Of a stretch of DNA of 27,562 bases, positions 15,974-21,822 are shown one piece after another. The notes beneath the pieces were generated by a model. That model was not told where the DNA came from. It worked only from the letters and a program-made list of their open reading frames with translations, and searched no databases. The DNA is from Bacteroidota bacterium. Lineage in GTDB: Bacteria > Bacteroidota > Bacteroidia > Flavobacteriales > Weeksellaceae. The position numbers and the translations under genes are program-made. The stretch spans positions 1-27,562 of the forward strand of contig JAFAGO010000055.1 of NCBI GenBank assembly GCA_023422635.1, read 5' to 3'. Position 1 is the stretch's first letter, and the number at the start of each line of letters is the position of its first letter.

Positions 15974-16015
15974 TGAGCGCGACAGGATTCGAACCTGTGA
16001 CCGTCTGCTTAGAAG
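15974..16015 (-). pseudogene. 3' half of tRNA-Arg (anticodon UCU), split in the anticodon loop
   Basis: On the minus strand the order is anticodon loop CTTCTAA (anticodon TCT), 3' anticodon stem GCAGA, variable loop CGGTC, T-arm ACAGG-TTCGAAT-CCTGT, acceptor strand CGCGCTC and discriminator A. All upstream parts (5' anticodon stem, D-arm, 5' acceptor) are missing: beyond 16015 the sequence should read a complement of GCAGA but reads agaaaaaatc. This is the pattern left when a tyrosine integrase inserts an element into a tRNA gene, using the anticodon loop to the 3' end as attachment site. The intact gene is expected at the far end of the element, outside the window. Confidence 0.85.
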
Positions 16016-16096
16016 AGAAAAAATCTTCGGAAAAGTCCATTGTAGATGTTGTTTTAAGGTGTTTTTATATTCAGAAAAGTCAGTTAATTTTAGTTT

Positions 16097-16116
16097 ATGT
16101 TACTTTTAATGTTACT
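16097..16116. repeat. Direct repeats, possible integrase arm sites
   Basis: ATGTTACT occurs twice with a 12-bp period, about 85 bp inside the tRNA-Arg break. Spacing and location fit arm-type sites of a tyrosine integrase. Confidence 0.4.
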
Positions 16117-16585
16117 AAAATTTTCGATTTTGATTTCTCATTTATTACTTTAAAAAACATGCTAATTCGCATTTAAGCGATATTATTCTTCGCTTAGAAA
16201 TTTTAATGTTTTCACTAATCACTATTGTGTTACAATTGATTCAGATTTTTCATATTCTGCAAACTTTGTTTTTGAATACTTGTAAGTTTTAAATTTTCAT
16301 AAAAACTATAGCAGGAACAATGGCTTTATAACTTTTAAAATGTATCAACGTAACCTAATTGATAAAACACAAATATTACTTCCTTGAATATTTGATGATT
16401 TACTGCCAATATATTTTCTCGTTTGAAGATATACTGCTTATATCACTATTTAGAGATCTAAACAATTTATTAGACAATATTTTACACAAAATTAGTAAAA
16501 ATCAATAGAAATACTTTTTTCAAATGGAAAAAAAATCTTGTAAAGAAATAATTGGAAAACACAAATTCAAATTCTTTATATTTCG

Positions 16586-16619
16586 AAAAGAGCATCTTAA
16601 TTTTTCGAGATGCTCTTTT
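16586..16619. terminator. Terminator of the two-gene minus-strand operon
   Basis: AAAAGAGCATCT and AGATGCTCTTTT form a perfect 12-bp stem with a 10-nt loop. It lies just after the stop of the 176-residue protein gene read on the minus strand, and is symmetric enough to work in both directions. Confidence 0.8.
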
Positions 16620-16631
16620 TATTCAGAAATT

Positions 16632-17162
16632 TCACAACTTCACCTCTCCGGCAATTGCTGCTTCCTGAAGATAAATTTCATATTTCTTTTTATCTGATTT
16701 GGCAGTGAGAATATATCCGTCGTCAGTAAATTCCCAGTCGAGGATTTCCATTTTAGTGCCTGCAATTTTTTTAGCATCATTGGAAATTGGTAAATCCTGA
16801 ATCTTATCCAAAGCATCAGAACCATATTGAACTGCACGAGCGGTATTCATCACCTTTATCGCACCGGATAAAGTCTTTACATTTCCAGAACCTAAACCAA
16901 CAGCGGCGGCTCCCGTTCCTGCAACATCAGCCAATCGGCCAAGTAACTTGGCATTCAATCCCGATTTCTTTTGCTTCACAAAAACAAAATCTTTCCCTGC
17001 AGGCAGATAGATTTGTATTGCTGCTCCCTTTTTGAGGTGAATGGAATCGTTTACCACCAATTCGGTTTGATTGTTTTGAATAGAAGTTACCGCCAATTGT
17101 GCTTGAAATGTTGAAGATGCAGAAAGTAAAATAACTGCTAAGAAAACTAAATTTTTCATCAT
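16632..17162 (-). CDS. Exported hypothetical protein with glycine/alanine-rich helix
   Basis: A 176-residue protein of unknown function. The first 22 residues (MMKNLVFLAVILLSASSTFQ AQ) are a signal peptide. The central part (about 70-105) contains LADVAGTGAAAVGLGSGNVK, a small-residue-rich segment that could be a helical hairpin or membrane-interacting stretch. The ends are beta-rich (QTELVVNDSIHLKKG and ILDWEFTDDGYILTAKSDKK). There is no lipobox. It starts 21 bp after the 99-residue gene on the same strand, and a strong terminator follows, so the two form an operon headed by the structured leader RNA. No family recognised. Confidence 0.65.
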   Translation of the reverse strand: MMKNLVFLAVILLSASSTFQAQLAVTSIQNNQTELVVNDSIHLKKGAAIQIYLPAGKDFVFVKQKKSGLNAKLLGRLADVAGTGAAAVGLGSGNVKTLSGAIKVMNTARAVQYGSDALDKIQDLPISNDAKKIAGTKMEILDWEFTDDGYILTAKSDKKKYEIYLQEAAIAGEVKL

Positions 17163-17183
17163 TGAATCTGTTTTATTGAATTA

Positions 17184-17483
17184 CTATTTTAAAAAATGGA
17201 TTGTGTTAGGAATGATTCGGTCTCCGTAGATAGTGGGTTCACCATCTAAAATCATTGGATTGTCGGTATCCATGTAGATACGAGTACCATCACTTAACTC
17301 ATAATAAATACCATCATCATAAGATTCGTTAACAGGAAACGGATTTTCATCTTCGGGATCTGCTTTTTGTTCTTTCTGCATCCTTGATTTCTCTTCCGTC
17401 CAGATGGCACCGGATTGCATGGCTAAGTCGAGTTCGAGCATGGCTTTTGCCCATTTTTTTTCTGGAGAATCTTGATTTTCCAT
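17184..17483 (-). CDS. Small acidic hypothetical protein
   Basis: A 99-residue cytoplasmic protein with no signal or membrane segment. The N-terminal half is charged and helical (ENQDSPEKKWAKAMLELDLA, then GAIWTEEKSRMQKEQKADPE). The C-terminal half is beta-like (YDDGIYYELSDGTRIYMDTD, then GDRIIPNTIHFLK). No family recognised. It is the first gene behind the structured RNA: its start codon is about 30 bp from the 3'-most helix, so the RNA is probably its 5' untranslated leader. The next gene, 21 bp downstream, encodes an exported protein. Confidence 0.6.
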   Translation of the reverse strand: MENQDSPEKKWAKAMLELDLAMQSGAIWTEEKSRMQKEQKADPEDENPFPVNESYDDGIYYELSDGTRIYMDTDNPMILDGEPTIYGDRIIPNTIHFLK

Positions 17484-17510
17484 AATTTATAAAATTTGAT
17501 TTGAAGGAAG

Positions 17511-17728
17511 TCCAGTTCCGAAACCTCCGATTTAAAACAAGAAAGCGTGGAACTGAAGCCAATCTGGTAAAGAGGTACCGCTAAGAACCCACACTCCTGA
17601 TATGACTTACAGCCCACGCCATAAGATGACATGGGCGCAAGTCTATCGAATTTGGAGTGTTTTGAAAATTAGCGGTTTTCTTTACCCAATACGATAGCTT
17701 ACGCTTTACGTTGATTTTTTATTTTCTA
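17511..17728 (-). ncRNA. Structured RNA or 5' leader with nested helices and pseudoknots
   Basis: Paired segments, in plus coordinates: 17542-17548 with 17701-17707; 17566-17573 with 17679-17686; 17577-17584 with 17669-17676; 17591-17597 with 17654-17660; 17604-17608 with 17639-17643; 17612-17618 with 17630-17636. All six are nested. Two further perfect pairings cross them: 17643-17648 with 17692-17697, and 17513-17519 with 17549-17555. The innermost helix (GCCCATG/CGTGGGC on the minus strand) has a G-U pair only on the minus strand; on the plus strand it would be an A-C mismatch, so the RNA is read leftwards. A promoter (TTG, 19 bp, TATCTTTG) lies just upstream. Short frames that cover it are shadows. 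The class is not identified. Confidence 0.7.
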
Positions 17729-17731
17729 AGG

Positions 17732-17761
17732 CAAAGATAAAATTTTGTATTTGAACATCAA
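17732..17761 (-). promoter_or_regulatory. Promoter of the structured RNA and downstream operon
   Basis: On the minus strand TTG (17761-17759) and TATCTTTG (17739-17732) are separated by 19 bp, matching the Bacteroidota consensus. Transcription would start near 17726, just before the first helix. Confidence 0.65.
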
Positions 17762-17869
17762 GTTTCTTCGCTTAAATTATATTCTAATTAATGAAAACAA
17801 AAGTTTGAATTAATTGCAGGCTTAATAACCCATTCTACAATAGTAGAAATTTTGAATAAAGATAAAAAT

Positions 17870-18834
17870 TTTATAGAGGTCATAACTTAAGTACATATCA
17901 ATTCAGTTTGAGAAATTGGATTTCTCTCTACCATTCGTTCAATAAGATTATTGAAGATTGTTTGTTTGGATTTGGAACGATTTATTCTGAAACAAAACTC
18001 ACTCAAATATCGGTTGATATTAGAATCTGAAGCCCAAGGATAAGTAGTTCTTATCCAAGATTTCACTTGGTGGATCATCGTATGAAGTATCGGGAAATTC
18101 TTGCCTTTGTTACTTGGAATTTGGGTAATATTAAAGTCTTTTATCGGTCTGTATCCTTTCCAATCATCAGTTACTATTTGAGCGGAATTATCAATATGTT
18201 TATCAAAAATTATTCGTAGAGATTTGGATGAAAAATCTTTGATTTTCAAAGCATAAAAACGTTTGACTTTTCCCTGGTCTGTCAATTCTACAGCACATAC
18301 AACCTTCTTCTTTTTAGCATCATAATTCCTTCCTTGTTTACCATCTTCCTTTCCACCAACAGTAAATTCATCAATTTGAACCAAGCCTTTCATCCCATCT
18401 TTTCCGTCCGATTTCATTGCTTCTCGAACTTTATGCATAAACAAACGTGCTGTGTTTTCTGCAACTCCATAACGAACAGACATTTGCAATGCAGACAAGT
18501 CTTTTGTCGTAGTACTCATCTCAAAACAAATGAAAAAAGCCTTTCGCAAGCCAAATTTCACACGATGAAAAAGCGTACCAGAACTTGGACTTTCTGTATC
18601 ACTACAAATATTACAGGTTCTTGAAAAATCCTTTCTAACCTGATATTTTGTATGACCACACTTGCGGCAAGAATAACCATTTTTCCACTTCCAATGTGCA
18701 AGATATTCTTCGCAATCTAAATCAGTTTTGAAGTGTTTAGCAAACTCTAGAATGTTTTGACCATTAAAAATTTCCATAAAATTCCCTTTTTATTGTACTT
18801 TAAAGATATGAAATTATCTAATGACCTCTATAAA
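17870..18834. mobile_element. IS1595-family insertion sequence
   Basis: A 965-bp element bounded by perfect 14-bp inverted repeats, TTTATAGAGGTCAT at 17870-17883 and its complement at 18821-18834, enclosing one transposase gene. I could not see an 8-bp target duplication (the size expected for the family) around any choice of end, so the insertion is old, the flank was rearranged, or the true tips lie a few bases inside these repeats. Confidence 0.8.
17887..18777 (-). CDS. IS1595-family (ISXO2-like) transposase
   Basis: A 296-residue transposase that appears intact. The N-terminal zinc ribbon has Cys37-X2-Cys40 and Cys55-X2-Cys58. A helix-turn-helix-like segment follows (LSALQMSVRYGVAENTARLF, 94-113). 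The ISXO2-like catalytic domain has Asp136 in VQIDEFTVGG, Asp204 or Asp205 in IVTDDWKGY, a histidine at LHTMIHQVKS, and the terminal YLSEFCFRINR motif with Glu260. Order and spacing match IS1595-group enzymes. The gene nearly fills the insertion sequence, with its stop 4 bp inside the left repeat. Its promoter is probably the TATCTTTA on the minus strand at 18801-18808. Confidence 0.93.
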   Translation of the reverse strand: MEIFNGQNILEFAKHFKTDLDCEEYLAHWKWKNGYSCRKCGHTKYQVRKDFSRTCNICSDTESPSSGTLFHRVKFGLRKAFFICFEMSTTTKDLSALQMSVRYGVAENTARLFMHKVREAMKSDGKDGMKGLVQIDEFTVGGKEDGKQGRNYDAKKKKVVCAVELTDQGKVKRFYALKIKDFSSKSLRIIFDKHIDNSAQIVTDDWKGYRPIKDFNITQIPSNKGKNFPILHTMIHQVKSWIRTTYPWASDSNINRYLSEFCFRINRSKSKQTIFNNLIERMVERNPISQTELICT

Positions 18835-19115
18835 TCATTATTATAAATAATGGTATTTACACTTTACATTAAAATAGTTTTAAATATAACTATAATCTAT
18901 GTGATTTCTTTCCTTTTCCTTCTGATAGAAAAAGTTTATTCTTTAAAACCAACATATCCTCACTCATAACCAATATACAACTGAGCAAATTGAAAAAATC
19001 TCAAAAAACACAAAGGAATTTAGAAGACAATTAAAAAGAGATTTAGGCTTTTTATTTCGAGAAGAAAAAAACAGAAGAAAAATTTGAAATATTCAAAATT
19101 TATGTTAATACTAGT
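18835..19115. other. Gap between the IS and the serine recombinase, with a coding remnant
   Basis: No intact gene. On the plus strand an open stretch without a start codon ends in a stop near 19087 and reads TEQIEKISKNTKEFRRQLKR then DLGFLFREEKNRRKI, which looks like the tail of a real charged helical protein. It is probably a leftover from an earlier gene. The family is not recognised. Confidence 0.35.
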
Positions 19116-19676
19116 TTAGTTTTTATCAATACGGTAAAAAGTAGCTTCACTAATTCCTGCCTGCTTACAAGCTTTATCAATAGGAATATTTTTATTATCA
19201 TATAGATGCTTTGCGAAATGATATTTTTCTATGCTTTCTTGGGAAGATCCTTTTGGTCTGCCTAAAAGTTTTTTTCTTTTTCTTGCTCCTGCAAGTCCTG
19301 TTCTAGTTCTTTCACTAATTAAATTTCTTTCAAATTCTGCTACAGCTCCAAAAATTTGAATAATAAATTTTCCATTGGCTGAAGTAGTGTCAAATGCAGG
19401 TTCGGTAATGCTCTTAAACAAAACACCTTTTTCGTTAAACTTATCAATTAATTCAATCATGTTCTTCAGAGAGCGAAAAATTCTATCAGTTTTATAAACA
19501 ATAATAATATCTTCTTTTCTCAAATAAGAAAGCATTTCATTTAATCCTTTTCTGTCCTCCCTTACTCCACTTGCAATATCAGAATATATTTTTTCGCATC
19601 CGTTTTCTTTGAGTAAATCAACTTGCGTCGAAATATTCTGATCTAAAGTTGAAACCCGAGCATAACCAATAATCAT
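19116..19676 (-). CDS. Serine recombinase, resolvase/invertase family
   Basis: A 186-residue small serine recombinase. The catalytic domain starts with MIIGYARVSTLDQN, with nucleophile Ser9 and Arg7, and includes YKTDRIFRSLKN, which holds the arginines that bind the scissile phosphate (Arg65, Arg68). A long E helix (FGAVAEFERNLISERTRTGL) leads to KKLLGRPKGS and a C-terminal HTH (IDKACKQAGISEATFYRI). The length is typical of Tn3-type resolvases and Pin-type invertases, and sequence alone does not separate them. Four copies of TAGTTTC, one of them inverted, lie upstream and may be its binding sites. No transposase partner is adjacent. It may act on DNA within the island, for example as a resolvase of a lost transposon. 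Confidence 0.88.
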   Translation of the reverse strand: MIIGYARVSTLDQNISTQVDLLKENGCEKIYSDIASGVREDRKGLNEMLSYLRKEDIIIVYKTDRIFRSLKNMIELIDKFNEKGVLFKSITEPAFDTTSANGKFIIQIFGAVAEFERNLISERTRTGLAGARKRKKLLGRPKGSSQESIEKYHFAKHLYDNKNIPIDKACKQAGISEATFYRIDKN

Positions 19677-19726
19677 AATTTAGTTTTATAAAAGGTTTAT
19701 TTACAATAATATTAAATAAAACGGAG

Positions 19727-19819
19727 AATGAAACTAAATTATAATTTAAAAATACAAATTATTTTTAGTTTCATTAAACGAACGTTTTTAGATTCTCTAG
19801 TTTCATAATTTCTAGTTTC
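19727..19819. repeat. TAGTTTC repeats upstream of the serine recombinase
   Basis: A 12-bp inverted repeat (AATGAAACTAAA at 19727-19738, TTTAGTTTCATT at 19764-19775) is followed by CTAGTTTC at 19797-19804 and 19812-19819. AAACG-AA-CGTTT at 19776-19787 is a further small dyad. The layout resembles a res/crossover region of a serine recombinase. Confidence 0.45.
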
Positions 19820-20056
19820 TGATTTTAGATTTTTTAAAATTTGATCCGAATCAATCAATCAGATTGGAATAAACTTAAAAAAATACAGATATCATAAATT
19901 TTTGGTCAGAGAAAAACCCTGAAGACAGTAAATCCCTCGATAATTTTTTAAAAGGGTATGAAGCTTCAAAACAAAATAGAGAGAAATAGTTTAACTATTT
20001 TTATTCGAAGAGAACGCCTCAAGGCTTGTCTTAGGATAATTTATTGTAATTTTTTT

Positions 20057-20218
20057 ATGATTGTCCGTTTAAAGACCTAAATGATATTTTTCAATATAAT
20101 CTCATACTTTATTTGAAATTATTGAAATCATAACTAATTGATTATTAGAACTGTTTAAAAAATTAGGATTACGATTTTTAGCTAAAAACCAACTTTAGGT
20201 AATTAAAAGGACAATCAT
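20057..20218. mobile_element. MITE-like element, 162 bp
   Basis: The ends are 25-bp inverted repeats that agree at 22 positions (20057-20081 and 20194-20218), starting with a perfect 10 bp, ATGATTGTCC. The element is flanked directly by identical 10-bp repeats TAATTTTTTT (20047-20056 and 20219-20228), as a target duplication would be. It encodes nothing. It was presumably moved by a transposase encoded elsewhere; a 10-bp duplication would suit IS4-type families, but this is a guess. Confidence 0.75.
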
Positions 20219-20363
20219 TAATTTTTTTAGCAAAAAGTTGAATATGTCAAAAAAAACAGTAAATTTATCATATTCTTTTTTGTATGTTGATTTCTATTTC
20301 TTAGTGGAGATTCACGATATCGAAGGTGAATCGAATTCAATTGAAAATTAAAAAACATTTTAT

Positions 20364-21311
20364 ATGAAAATCAAATTTTTATCATCTTTGATGGTGCTTT
20401 GTAGTATTCAGCTATTTTCACAAGGCATCCAGACACAAACTCGAAATGATGCAGGTGCATCAGGGACTGGAGTTTTAAGTGGGTTCTACCAAACAAGTAC
20501 TCCTGTTAATTTTCCTAACAATACACAAAATGTGTGGTGGCATTTGCTTGACGTTAGGCTTACTAATTTCAATAACAATTATGCAATGCAATTTTCAGGC
20601 AGTTTTTCTGATCAACATCTTTATTTTAGAAAGACAAATAATGTTGCTTCCCAGCCATGGAGCAAAGTCGTGTTAGAAAATCCACAAGGGAATGTAGGAA
20701 TAGGAACAAATGTTCCATTAGCAAAATTACATGTCAAAGGACATGTAAGATTCAATAACGAATCCAATCATACTTATGTTTCTTTAGGAAAAGATTTAAA
20801 TGATGCAATAATTGTAGATAATACTCCAGAAAAGCATTATGGTGGGGGGTATTTTTTTAGGGTTGATTCAAAAGATGAACCTATTAAATACATAGATGCG
20901 TTGTTGATAAAAGATGACGGATTAGTTAGTATTCCCAAAATACTTGAAGTAAGCGGTACTTCTTCTTTTAAGAGCAATATGAAAGTGAACGCAAAAATAG
21001 AAGCCAAAGAAGTAAAAGTTACAACTACACCTACGGCAGATTTTGTATTTGAAGAGGATTATGATTTGCCAAAATTAGAAGATGTAGAAAAGCATATTAA
21101 AGAGAAAAAGCACCTTCCGGAAATAGCTTCTGCTAAAGAAATGGAAGCCAATGGAGTAAATATTGGAGAATTTCAGATTAAATTACTACAGAAGATTGAA
21201 GAATTGACACTTTATTCAATCGAGCAAAATAAAGAACAAAAGCTTCAGGCGGAAAAAATCCAGCAGCTAGAAAGTATTATAAAAGAGATGAATACTTCAA
21301 AAAACAAATAA
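20364..21311 (+). CDS. Exported tail-fibre-like protein with C-terminal coiled coil
   Basis: A 315-residue protein with a signal peptide (MKIKFLSSLMVLCSIQLFSQ). The middle has NPQGNVGIGTNVPLAKLHVK (about 107-126), the GIGT-P-LHV motif typical of phage tail-fibre-like and adhesin-like Bacteroidota proteins. The C-terminal 90 residues, from ADFVFEEDYDLPKLEDVEKH through KKHLPEIASAKEMEANGVNI to GEFQIKLLQKIEELTLYSIE, match a common Bacteroidota C-terminal domain related to the intramolecular chaperone (peptidase S74-like) end. The self-cleaving part is not evident. A coiled coil ends the protein and suggests a trimer. It is the first gene of an operon: the next gene starts 1 bp after its stop, then comes the RHS gene. 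It is probably a surface or secreted partner of the RHS protein (inference). Confidence 0.75.
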   Translation: MKIKFLSSLMVLCSIQLFSQGIQTQTRNDAGASGTGVLSGFYQTSTPVNFPNNTQNVWWHLLDVRLTNFNNNYAMQFSGSFSDQHLYFRKTNNVASQPWSKVVLENPQGNVGIGTNVPLAKLHVKGHVRFNNESNHTYVSLGKDLNDAIIVDNTPEKHYGGGYFFRVDSKDEPIKYIDALLIKDDGLVSIPKILEVSGTSSFKSNMKVNAKIEAKEVKVTTTPTADFVFEEDYDLPKLEDVEKHIKEKKHLPEIASAKEMEANGVNIGEFQIKLLQKIEELTLYSIEQNKEQKLQAEKIQQLESIIKEMNTSKNK

Positions 21312-21312
21312 C

Positions 21313-21771
21313 ATGAAAATACTTTACATTCCTGTTTTTTTTCTGTTTCCAATTTTTGGGTTTTCTCAAATGGAAGTGTATTTCAAATACGATGACGCAG
21401 GCAACCAAAGATATCGAGGAACAAACCCTCAGGGAAGACAAGCTGTCCCCGAAGAACCGAAGGAAGAAATTAACACTCAGGTTTCTGCCGATCAAAATTC
21501 TTCTGATGTATTTTGGTCACATGTTAGAGTGTATCCTGTTCCTGTACGTGATGTTTTAACGATTGATTGGAATGATGAAGTAGACGATCTTATTGATGAA
21601 ATAAGTCTTTATGAGCACAATGCCGTCCATTGGAAGTTTCAACAAAAAAACCTTCCTATACTCAACAAAAAAATTCAGATTGATATGACGAGTTATTATA
21701 TGGGGGTTTATGTATTGCGATTTACACTCAAGGACGGAAATGTGATGACCCGTAACATAACCAAGTTTTAA
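21313..21771 (+). CDS. Small T9SS-sorted protein with an YD-like motif
   Basis: A 152-residue exported protein. The signal peptide (MKILYIPVFFLFPIFGFSQ) is followed at once by MEVYFKYDDAGNQRYRG, which looks like a single RHS/YD repeat unit. A charged Pro/Glu linker comes next, then a C-terminal T9SS type A-like domain from about residue 70: VRVYPVPVRDVLTIDW, then MTSYYMGVYVLRFTLKDG and MTRNITKF. The order is that of T9SS cargo with a short passenger. It lies between the tail-fibre-like gene (1-bp gap) and the RHS gene (51-bp gap), so all three are co-transcribed. A plausible role is to bring the RHS protein to the type IX exit or the cell surface by pairing with its YD repeats; this is inference. 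Confidence 0.7.
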   Translation: MKILYIPVFFLFPIFGFSQMEVYFKYDDAGNQRYRGTNPQGRQAVPEEPKEEINTQVSADQNSSDVFWSHVRVYPVPVRDVLTIDWNDEVDDLIDEISLYEHNAVHWKFQQKNLPILNKKIQIDMTSYYMGVYVLRFTLKDGNVMTRNITKF

Positions 21772-21822
21772 TTTTCAGTGTATAGAAAATTTTAAAGCAG
21801 TTTCATAAAAAGCACAAAACAT

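Larger units (their letters stand above)
16016..16631. other. AT-rich island end without genes
   Basis: 616 bp with no convincing frame; a 67-codon frame over the tRNA fragment is spurious. It contains two direct copies of ATGTTACT (16097-16104 and 16109-16116, 12-bp period), a 7-bp inverted repeat TAAGCGA/TCGCTTA (16174-16196), a repeated GAAAAGTC (about 16028 and 16073), and the terminator at 16586-16619. The repeats next to the split tRNA look like recombinase-binding sites. The rest (16200-16580) shows nothing I can interpret. Confidence 0.5.
19677..20363. other. Long intergenic region with recombinase sites, a coding remnant and a MITE
   Basis: 687 bp. Contents in order: an inverted repeat AATGAAACTAAA/TTTAGTTTCATT with further TAGTTTC copies (19727-19819); a plus-strand coding-like remnant at 19879-19989 reading NFWSEKNPEDSKSLDNFLKG then YEASKQNREK and a stop, without a start codon; the MITE-like element at 20057-20218 with its direct repeats; and the 5' region of the exported-protein operon with a 7-bp dyad GATTCAC/GTGAATC (20309-20332). 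No clear TAnnTTTG box for the operon was found. Confidence 0.5.

Noticed and set aside
15973..16176. 67-residue plus-strand frame starting MSATGFEPVTVCLEEKK
   Set aside because: It is the antisense of the tRNA-Arg fragment followed by AT-rich DNA; such frames are a common annotation artefact over tRNA genes.
17347..17632. Short minus-strand frames (71 and 69 codons) across the structured RNA
   Set aside because: They overlap the helices and the 99-residue gene, have no signal or family features, and the complementarity explains the sequence better.
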